Part shown: positions 4,991 through 9,797 of the stretch, piece after piece
Position numbering within the stretch: position 1 is the first letter of the stretch
How the letters are laid out: every line of letters starts with the position of its first letter
Assembly: GCA_021160785.1 (NCBI GenBank)
Contig: JAGHBX010000010.1
Coordinates: 1 to 9,797 of the forward strand
Reading direction: 5' to 3'
Length of the DNA stretch: 9,797 nucleotides
Source of the DNA: Planctomycetota bacterium
Lineage (GTDB): Bacteria > Planctomycetota > Phycisphaerae > Sedimentisphaerales > Anaerohalosphaeraceae
Program-made: the position numbers and the translations under genes
The notes under the pieces: model-generated
What the model was told of the DNA's origin: nothing
Seen by the model: the letters and a program-made list of their open reading frames with translations, nothing else
The model's database searches: none

Positions 4991-6526
4991 TCAACGTTTG
5001 TTTTTTCGCTGGTCGAGGCGTTCGCCGACGGGGCGGCGCGCGGGGATGTTCAGGCCGTCTCCGGCTTCGAGTTCGTCGAAAAGCTGCTTTTTCATCGTTG
5101 CGATCAGGTCTCCGTAGGCCGGCACGTTGATCAGGTTGTGTCGCTCGATCGGGTCGGTCTGCAGGTCGTAGAATCCGTCGTGATCCCAGAGGCCGTGGTA
5201 GAAGATATACTTGTAACGCTCGGTGCGAATGGCAAAAACGGTCGGTGTGGCGGGGAAATTCCACTCCCAGTAATATTCGTAAAGGATGTGGTCGCGTCCG
5301 CGAACCTGCTCGCCTCGCAGCAGCGGCAGGAACGATTGGCCGTCCATGTTTGCCGACTCGGGCGTCTGCAAGCCGGCCGCATCGAGGATCGTCGGCGCGA
5401 TATCGATGTTCTGCACCATCTGTTTGATCTTGGCGCCCGGCGCTATCAGACCCGGCGCGTATGCCAGCATCGGCACACGGATCGACTCCTCGAATGCATC
5501 CCGTTTGTCGTAGAAGCCGTGCTCGCCGAGGGCGAAGCCGTTATCGCCCATGTAAATTACCAGGGTCGAATCGCTCAGGCCTGTGTCGTCGAGGTATTTC
5601 AGCACGCGGCCGAGGTTTTCGTCCAGGCCGTGCACGGTCTCGCAGTACCGCCGGTAAAGGTCATCGAACGAGGGCACAGGATCGTTATCGTACTGGCCGG
5701 TTTCCATGTGGTCGATGCCGTGGATGCTATATCGCCGCTGGCGCACCCAATGCGGCTGAGTCTGATAGTTGCGTTCGGTGTTGGCCATCGTTTCCGGTCG
5801 TTTGACCTGCGCCTTTTCATAGCGCCCATGATGGCGTTTGGCGGGTTGGAACGGATAGTGAACAGCCTTGAATGACAGATAGAGAAAGAAGGGTCGCTTG
5901 CTGTCTCGCTCTTTGGCCAGCCAGTCAATCGCCTGATCCGTCAGGACATCCGTCGTATATCCTTCGAACTTCTGTCGCTTGTTATTGATATTGAGCGTCG
6001 GGTCGAAGTATGTGCCCTGGCCCTTGAAACTCGCCCAATGATCAAACCCGGGTCGTGGTGCATCGCTGTCATGGCCCATGTGCCACTTGCCCACGAATGC
6101 CGTCTGGTATCCCGCCTTCTGAAGATACTGTGGAAAGAACACGGTGCCGTCCGGCTCCGGTCGTTGGTTGTCCACGATCTTGTGCTTGTGCATATATTGA
6201 CCGGTAAGGATCGACGCCCGGCTCGGCGAACAAAGCGAGGTGCTCACGAACGCATTAGCCAGATGGGCGCCGTCTTTGGCCATGCGGTCCATATTGGGAG
6301 TCTCCAGGAACGCAGGCGCCCCTTCCATAAACCCCATGAAGTCATATCGATGATCGTCGCTGAGCACAAAGATGACATTGCGCCGTGTTTCTTTCGACCT
6401 GGGCCCGCCCGGCGACAATCGCGCCGCCGTGCTCGAAAATCCCATCGCAAGGACACCGGTCCCAAGCAACCGGAGAAAATTCCGCCGACTACAGCCGGCC
6501 TGTGGCACACTATCAAAACTCTTCAA
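4991..6526 (-). CDS. Exported S1-family formylglycine sulfatase
   Basis: A 511-residue type I sulfatase (alkaline-phosphatase fold) that removes sulfate esters, probably from polysaccharide-derived sugars; the substrate is not readable. Positions count from the TTG start. A Tat-like signal CSRRNFLRLLG lies at 12-22, followed by a hydrophobic stretch. The formylglycine motif C99-S-P-S-R sits in SLCSPSRASILTG. Calcium and active-site residues are D57 and D58 (LSDDHRYD), K147 and H149 (GKWHMG), H223 (FKAVHYPF), and D328 and N329 (MGDNGFALGEHGFYDK). The C-terminal subdomain ends with FYDLQTDPIERHNL. Conversion of Cys to formylglycine needs an anSME or FGE enzyme encoded elsewhere. I chose TTG at 6526 because GGGAGGT precedes it by 8 bases and the promoter is at 6594-6622. 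The ATG at 6634 lies upstream of that promoter and would add an unnatural leader. It is monocistronic. Confidence 0.93.
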   Translation of the reverse strand: MKSFDSVPQAGCSRRNFLRLLGTGVLAMGFSSTAARLSPGGPRSKETRRNVIFVLSDDHRYDFMGFMEGAPAFLETPNMDRMAKDGAHLANAFVSTSLCSPSRASILTGQYMHKHKIVDNQRPEPDGTVFFPQYLQKAGYQTAFVGKWHMGHDSDAPRPGFDHWASFKGQGTYFDPTLNINNKRQKFEGYTTDVLTDQAIDWLAKERDSKRPFFLYLSFKAVHYPFQPAKRHHGRYEKAQVKRPETMANTERNYQTQPHWVRQRRYSIHGIDHMETGQYDNDPVPSFDDLYRRYCETVHGLDENLGRVLKYLDDTGLSDSTLVIYMGDNGFALGEHGFYDKRDAFEESIRVPMLAYAPGLIAPGAKIKQMVQNIDIAPTILDAAGLQTPESANMDGQSFLPLLRGEQVRGRDHILYEYYWEWNFPATPTVFAIRTERYKYIFYHGLWDHDGFYDLQTDPIERHNLINVPAYGDLIATMKKQLFDELEAGDGLNIPARRPVGERLDQRKNKR

Positions 6527-6533
6527 GTTCTTT

Positions 6534-6540
6534 ACCTCCC
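6534..6540 (-). promoter_or_regulatory. Strong Shine-Dalgarno that sets the TTG start of the sulfatase
   Basis: GGGAGGT on the minus strand, 7-8 bases before TTG at 6526. No comparable site precedes any upstream in-frame ATG or GTG. Confidence 0.75.
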
Positions 6541-6593
6541 GTCGGCAAGGTTCCACGAACACTGTCAAACCGCAAGCAACGCGGCAAACCCTG

Positions 6594-6622
6594 ATTATAC
6601 AGAATTGCAGCCGGAAAGACAA
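6594..6622 (-). promoter_or_regulatory. Sigma-70-type promoter of the sulfatase gene
   Basis: On the minus strand: -35 TTGTCT (6617-6622), a 17-base spacer and a perfect -10 TATAAT (6594-6599). The transcript would start near 6587, leaving about 60 bases before the TTG start. It lies inside the 5' part of the decayed plus-strand gene fragment. Confidence 0.72.
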
Positions 6623-6885
6623 CGCCGGAGGCAAGCCGGCAAGTCCGGCGGCAATTTGACCAGATTGTTCCCAATCGGAAGTTCGGCCATACTTTCTCCG
6701 GTCTGCCCGGCGGAATAGTCGCCGCCCAGCTTGAGCTTCGTGTCCGCGAGGGCACGGACATTCCGACTAATGACGCGCTGTACCTGGAATTTCTCAACCT
6801 GGCCAACCTGCCGCCTTCCAATACAGGTGTAATCAACATATTGGGCGGCAACTGGCTTGTTTCAGCGTCGATTTCGATGCCGTAG
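6595..6885 (+). pseudogene. Decayed gene fragment of an unidentified, probably secreted protein
   Basis: The frame is open from the TGA at 6592-6594 to TAG at 6883-6885 but has no good start codon or ribosome binding site. The reading looks protein-like from about 6640: RRQFDQIVPNRKFGHTFSGL, then PGGIVAAQLELRVREGTDIP, then TNDALYLEFLNLANLPPSNT and GVINILGGNWLVSASISMP. The style (GHTFSGLPGGIVAAQLE, TNDALYLEF, LANLPPSNTGV) recalls beta-rich extracellular proteins of planctomycetes. LEF seems joined directly to LNLANLPPS, where an intact homologue would probably have more residues, hinting at an internal deletion. It keeps its own downstream terminator. Family identity is unconfirmed. Confidence 0.5.
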
Positions 6886-6888
6886 TTA

Positions 6889-6929
6889 AACAGGGCTTTC
6901 TGAAAAAGCCTTCTGTTGTTTTTATTTTT
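6889..6929 (+). terminator. Intrinsic terminator after the gene fragment
   Basis: GGCTTT (6894-6899) pairs with AAAGCC (6905-6910), extended by AACAG (6889-6893) with CTGTT (6913-6917) across a TT bulge. It is followed by GTTTTTATTTTT. It begins 4 bases after the stop of the remnant gene. Confidence 0.85.
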
Positions 6930-7086
6930 GCGACCATCAGTTTCAGGCGGTTGCTGTGAGGTCTGCCGGTGTGGGACTTAATTTATGGGCAAAAACAGCT
7001 CCGGTGCAAGCAGAATCGTGATCATTTTGACTCATAACAAGTTAACAATTCAAAGGGCGCCTCCTCGACACGCAGGATGCGTCAAT

Positions 7087-7260
7087 TTAGCTGCCTGCAA
7101 CCCTCAGGATGGCGAGCATTACCAGTAAGCCTGCTGCGAGCAGGGCGGCTCTGAGTATTCGCGCGCCTTGTGTTCGAGGCTTGATGAACTTCCAGACAAA
7201 GATTGAAAAAGCCATGATAATTCCCATCCGTAGGAGAAAATGCAGGATGTGCGAAAGCAT
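7087..7260 (-). CDS. Small 57-residue membrane protein, unknown
   Basis: The ATG at 7260 opens a 57-residue frame to TAA at 7087. The product has two predicted membrane segments: about residues 5-23 (ILHFLLRMGIIMAFSIFVW) and 37-54 (RAALLAAGLLVMLAILRV). They are joined by a basic loop KFIKPRTQGARIL, so the positive-inside rule puts the loop in the cytoplasm and both ends outside. There is no strong Shine-Dalgarno before the first ATG; in-frame ATGs at residues 12 and 16 are alternatives. A plausible promoter is centred 60-70 bases upstream. The competing 68-codon frame at 7082-7288 has a much less natural composition. I recognise no family. It is divergent from the 83-aa membrane protein gene. 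Confidence 0.55.
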   Translation of the reverse strand: MLSHILHFLLRMGIIMAFSIFVWKFIKPRTQGARILRAALLAAGLLVMLAILRVAGS

Positions 7261-7308
7261 AGTGCCATTGTAGCGTTTCTTGACGCAAAAATCAACTACA
7301 AACCCCCC

Positions 7309-7337
7309 ATTTTAACACAAATATTGAAAATTTTCAC
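7309..7337 (-). promoter_or_regulatory. Candidate promoter with overlapping palindrome, small membrane protein gene
   Basis: On the minus strand: GTGAAA (7332-7337), a 17-base spacer and TAAAAT (7309-7314), about 50 bases before the ATG at 7260. A perfect 12-bp palindrome TGAAAATTTTCA at 7325-7336 overlaps the -35 box and could be an operator. Confidence 0.4.
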
Positions 7338-7446
7338 ATTTTGTTGGAAAACGAGTATTTGGGCGGTTTCAATACTGGTAGAGTATTGTTTTTGCCTTTT
7401 TGGTCGTTTACTTCAAACAAATCGCTTAATTACGCCATTTCGCTTG

Positions 7447-7455
7447 TGATATAAA
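7447..7455 (+). promoter_or_regulatory. Candidate extended -10 promoter for the 83-aa gene
   Basis: TGATATAAA matches an extended -10 (TGn followed by TATAAA). The -35 region at 17 bases is poor (TAATTA). It would give a leader of roughly 90 bases containing the hairpin CGGC-GAGTCCGA-GCCG (7469-7484). Confidence 0.35.
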
Positions 7456-7549
7456 CATTAAAGGAACCGGCGAGTCCGAGCCGAAATAGGCAAAATAGTT
7501 ATATGTAGTATTATGGTCTGTAATATTTTTTTGTTTAGGAGATTCAAGC

Positions 7550-7801
7550 ATGCAGTTTTTGACAGAAATCAAGAAATGGCTGGGTGAGATCACTGAGATT
7601 CTCTTGCTTTTGATCGCCGTTGCGATCGCGGCTGAGATTCTCTTTGGCGGGGCGGTTCCCTTCTTTGGGGGAGTCATCGCGAATCTCACGGCACTAATCG
7701 ACAGTCTGGGTGAAAATGGGCTCGTTGGACTGATAGCGATGACCATCATTTTCTTCCTGTTCTACAGAAGGAAAGCGGCCACGACAGAGCATCATAGCTA
7801 A
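7550..7801 (+). CDS. Small 83-residue membrane protein, unknown
   Basis: A short hydrophobic protein with a good start: AGGAG 8 bases before ATG. The N-terminus MQFLTEIKKWLGEI is amphipathic. Membrane segment 1 is about residues 16-32 (EILLLLIAVAIAAEILF). A glycine-rich turn and amphipathic stretch follow (GGAVPFFGGVIANLTALIDSLGENG), then membrane segment 2 at 57-72 (GLVGLIAMTIIFFLFY). The basic tail RRKAATTEHHS is probably cytoplasmic, with the middle loop outside. There is no enzymatic motif and no recognised family. It has its own terminator and probable promoter, so it is a stand-alone unit, divergent from the 57-aa membrane protein gene. Confidence 0.75.
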   Translation: MQFLTEIKKWLGEITEILLLLIAVAIAAEILFGGAVPFFGGVIANLTALIDSLGENGLVGLIAMTIIFFLFYRRKAATTEHHS

Positions 7802-7814
7802 TTGTCGGCCGGAG

Positions 7815-7858
7815 GTGCAGTGCAGGCTGAAACGCCCACAGGGCTGACAGAACTGCAC
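7815..7858 (+). other. Structured 3' untranslated segment
   Basis: GTGCAGT (7815-7821) pairs with ACTGCAC (7852-7858), and GCCC-ACA-GGGC forms a smaller hairpin inside. It lies between the 83-aa gene and its terminator. It may simply be a transcript-end structure; no known RNA family is recognised. Confidence 0.25.
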
Positions 7859-7893
7859 AAGATACTTGGGTGGGAGAAATTGAGGCGTATTAA

Positions 7894-7933
7894 ACAGGCT
7901 GAGAGGCATGTCCTCTCAACCTGTCGTTTTTTT
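7894..7933 (+). terminator. Intrinsic terminator of the 83-aa membrane protein gene
   Basis: GAGAGG (7901-7906) pairs with CCTCTC (7912-7917) around CATGT. Beyond a CT/AA internal loop, ACAGG (7894-7898) pairs with CCTGT (7920-7924). CG and seven T (7927-7933) follow. Confidence 0.88.
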
Positions 7934-8287
7934 GACAAGACAAATAAATAATGCGCAGATGGGTTGCCATATCGTAGACCGAAGAAAAATCGCCCGTGAA
8001 GTCGCCGGCAAAGAAATTATGATAAACCCGGGCGTAAGCCAGACCTCTTTCATTTCACCATAACTATTATCGTGCTTTGCCGGGAAAAATCAAGAGGAAA
8101 ATGCCCGGACAAATGTTTTCGGGAAACACCCCACGCGCCAATAGGTAAGTTTACCGACGTGCAATAAGCCCGGCCATAAACGGTTGTTGCATACTGCTTC
8201 TGCAGGCAGGATTCACACAGAATAACATTTTTGGCACTGATCACAGGCATTTTGCAGAACTTCAGCGACAATGCAGATAAAACCTAC
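7934..8287. other. Intergenic region downstream of the YmdB-like gene, no supported gene
   Basis: It lies between a plus-strand terminator and the end of the minus-strand phosphoesterase gene. A minus-strand frame at 8050-8271 has a TTG start without a ribosome binding site and a C-x2-C pair (ILCESCLQ), then YGRAYC. It could be a decayed zinc-ribbon ORF, but support is thin. A 34-codon plus-strand frame beginning MGCHIVDRRKIAREVAG (about 7963-8064) is equally unsupported. I see no clear terminator for the phosphoesterase gene. Confidence 0.4.
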
Positions 8288-9136
8288 TCAGAAACCGCCG
8301 AAGTGCTCCGGCTTTCCGTCGTCGCTGTCATAGCCTATTTCTTCGACGCTTTCGGTTTTTACCTGGATTCTTTCTATGCTGTCGGCGGTTTTTGTGTTGC
8401 TGTCGACAGACACCACGACGCCACTGATCCTCACGTCGCTCGTGGCGATCTCGAACGGGAACGGCATCTGTGTTCGAAACGCCTTGATCACGCTTTCCGT
8501 CCGCCTGCCGAGTACCGAATCATGCGCACCGGTCATCCCGATATCGGTGATGCAGGCCGTTCCCCTGGGCAGGATTCTCTCATCGGCGGTCGCCACATGC
8601 GTATGCGTGCCAAATACACAACTGACCTTGCCGTCCAGGTAGGCCGCCATCGCAATCTTTTCACTCGTCGCCTCGGCATGCATGTCAACGAACACGATGT
8701 CCGCCGACTGCCTGAGCTTAACGAGAAGATCATCCATTTTTGCATACGGACAATCCGACGGCTTCATGAATATACGTCCTAATAATACAACGACGGCAAC
8801 AGAGGGCCCCTTGGATGTCTGGTAGACTGCAAAGTCCTTTCCGGCGGCGGCGCGTGAAAGATTAGCCGGCCTTACAATGTCCTCGGCCGTCTCCAACACC
8901 GGTATGATCTCCTTCTTGCGATAGGCGTGGTCGCCTAAGGTAATCAGTTGCACACCGTACTTGAGCAGCTTGTCGTAAATCTGAGGCGTAATCCCCGAAC
9001 CGCCGGCGGCGTTTTCGGCATTTGCAATCACACAGTCGATGCTGCGATCCTTCACCAGGCCCAAAAGCCGTTGTGAAAGAATATGCCTGCCCGGCCGCCC
9101 CACAACATCGCCTATACAGAGAACATTTACTTTCAT
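8288..9136 (-). CDS. YmdB-like metallophosphoesterase (TIGR00282 family)
   Basis: A 282-residue dinuclear-metal phosphoesterase. Studied relatives (YmdB of Bacillus subtilis, DR1281) hydrolyse 2',3'-cyclic nucleotides, and YmdB interacts functionally with RNase Y. Metal-site motifs are GDVVGRPGR (D10), IANAENAAGG (E41, N42), TLGDHAYRKKEI (D69, H70), DMHAEATSEK (H153) and FGTHTHVATADERI (H178, H180). The usual third motif is GNHTWD with an Asn ligand; here it is GDHAYR, so the Asn is replaced by Asp69. The tail after residue about 245 extends past the domain and ends in an acidic, probably disordered segment. The gene follows the RNase Y gene on the same strand with a 53-base gap, consistent with co-transcription. 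GGGG about 7 bases before the ATG is a modest ribosome binding site. Confidence 0.9.
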   Translation of the reverse strand: MKVNVLCIGDVVGRPGRHILSQRLLGLVKDRSIDCVIANAENAAGGSGITPQIYDKLLKYGVQLITLGDHAYRKKEIIPVLETAEDIVRPANLSRAAAGKDFAVYQTSKGPSVAVVVLLGRIFMKPSDCPYAKMDDLLVKLRQSADIVFVDMHAEATSEKIAMAAYLDGKVSCVFGTHTHVATADERILPRGTACITDIGMTGAHDSVLGRRTESVIKAFRTQMPFPFEIATSDVRISGVVVSVDSNTKTADSIERIQVKTESVEEIGYDSDDGKPEHFGGF

Positions 9137-9189
9137 GACAACCCCATAATACCGACCCGCGCCATGCCGCCCGGTCTGTCCTTAAAAGA

Positions 9190-9797
9190 CTAACGTGCAT
9201 ACTCGATGCAGCGAACCTCACGAAGAAGCGTAACCTTGATCTCGCCGGGATAAGTCATCTCATCCTCGATCTTCTTGGCGATGTCCCTGGCGATCTTCAC
9301 CGCGCCGTCGTCGCCGATATTGTCGGCATTGACAATCACACGGACCTCGCGTCCCGCCTGAATCGCATAGCAGTTTTCGACACCCTTGAATCCGCTGGCG
9401 ATCTCTTCGAGTTTCTCCAGTCGTTTGATGTATCGCTCGAGTGTCTCACGCCGCGCACCCGGTCGCGATGCACTGATGGCGTCGGCGGCCGCAATCAACG
9501 GCGTGTAAGGATTGTCCGCAGGGATATCCCCGTGATGGGCTTCGACGGCATTCAGGACAATGGACGATTCCTTGAACCGCTTGAGGAAATTCGCCCCGAT
9601 GGCGGGATGACCGCCTTCCATCTCACGATCCATCGCCTTGCCGATATCATGCAGAAATCCGGCGCGTCTTGCAATCGAGCTGTCCAGGCCGAGTTCGTCG
9701 GCCATCACCTGCCCGAGATACGCCACCTCCACACTGTGACGCAGAACATTTTGACCGAAGCTCGTACGATAATGCAACGCCCCGATCATGGACAGAA
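9190..9797 (-). CDS. rny: Ribonuclease Y, C-terminal part (truncated by window edge)
   Basis: The last 202 or so residues of RNase Y, the membrane-anchored endoribonuclease that initiates mRNA decay. Full-length members have about 520 residues; the N-terminal membrane helix, coiled coil and KH domain lie beyond the window. Reading from the edge: LSMIGALHYRTSFGQNVLRH leads into the HD domain. Visible metal-binding motifs are H18, GFLHDIGK (H47-D48), GGHPAIGANFLKRF (H61) and VEAHHGD (H85), counted from the ATG at 9789, which is an internal Met and not the start. ADAISASRPGARRETLERYIKRLEKLE and the C-terminal domain ending VRCIEYAR are typical of the family. The frame continues past 9789 to the window end. 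It is probably co-transcribed with the YmdB-like gene. Confidence 0.93.
   Translation of the reverse strand, partial: LSMIGALHYRTSFGQNVLRHSVEVAYLGQVMADELGLDSSIARRAGFLHDIGKAMDREMEGGHPAIGANFLKRFKESSIVLNAVEAHHGDIPADNPYTPLIAAADAISASRPGARRETLERYIKRLEKLEEIASGFKGVENCYAIQAGREVRVIVNADNIGDDGAVKIARDIAKKIEDEMTYPGEIKVTLLREVRCIEYAR

Noticed and set aside
5138..5875. 245-codon plus-strand frame opposite the sulfatase gene
   Set aside because: Shadow of the sulfatase; the minus strand carries the formylglycine motif and all metal ligands.
6513..6851. 112-codon minus-strand frame upstream of the sulfatase
   Set aside because: Arg/Ser-rich composition, overlaps the sulfatase start in another frame and is opposite the more protein-like remnant on the plus strand.
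7082..7288. 68-codon minus-strand frame overlapping the 57-aa membrane protein
   Set aside because: Composition (many Arg, Asn, His) looks like an out-of-frame reading; the other frame gives two clean membrane segments.
8050..8271. 73-codon minus-strand frame with a C-x2-C pair after the phosphoesterase gene
   Set aside because: TTG start without a ribosome binding site, only part of a zinc-ribbon pattern and an unconvincing second half; kept only as a note in the intergenic entry.
8231..8782. 183-codon plus-strand frame opposite the phosphoesterase
   Set aside because: Antisense shadow; the minus strand has every YmdB metal-site motif.
1..9797. CRISPR array, insertion-sequence ends or transposase, complete tRNA or rRNA
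   Set aside because: No regularly spaced repeats, no transposase-like protein with terminal inverted repeats, and no complete tRNA fold were found; only the tRNA-Pro half at 2049-2075 is tRNA-like.

Overview
This 9.8 kb window looks like part of a planctomycete chromosome, most likely a Phycisphaerae/Sedimentisphaerales-type member. That is an inference from gene content: an S1 formylglycine sulfatase with a twin-arginine-like leader, an RNase Y gene followed by a YmdB/TIGR00282-type phosphoesterase, an RsbV/RsbW-type partner switch, moderate GC and a TTG start. No rRNA or taxonomic marker is present, so the assignment is tentative.

Layout. (1) 1-2000, plus strand: remnant of a restriction-modification-like locus. 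It holds the C-terminal part of an N6-adenine methyltransferase-type protein with no catalytic domain, followed directly by an apparently intact PD-(D/E)XK nuclease-like gene. Just after it, at 2049-2075, is a sequence with the layout of the 3' half of a tRNA-Pro(GGG), possibly a scar of tRNA-targeted integration. (2) 2150-3764, minus strand: a compact four-gene operon read as STAS anti-anti-sigma factor, an overlapping 48-residue small ORF, an RsbW-like kinase, and a lipoprotein amidase. A promoter with a consensus -35 box lies upstream. (3) 4232-4894, plus strand: an Rrf2-family regulator and a MazG-like pyrophosphohydrolase, ending in a strong intrinsic terminator. (4) 4991-6526, minus strand: a secreted sulfatase with its own TATAAT promoter and a TTG start. 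That promoter lies inside a decayed plus-strand gene fragment (6595-6885), which still has its terminator. (5) 7087-7801: two divergent small membrane-protein genes (57 and 83 aa), the second followed by a clear terminator. (6) 8288-9797, minus strand: the YmdB-like phosphoesterase and the 3' two-fifths or so of an RNase Y gene that runs off the window.

How the genes fit together. The partner-switch operon pairs phosphorylation-dependent control of a sigma factor or similar target with a periplasmic peptidoglycan amidase, suggesting an envelope-linked output. Rrf2-MazG suggests nucleotide-pool or stress control. RNase Y-YmdB is a widely conserved RNA-turnover/signalling neighbourhood. The least explained items are the 48-aa ORF wedged inside the partner switch, the methylase-less nuclease with its tRNA scar, and the two small membrane proteins.
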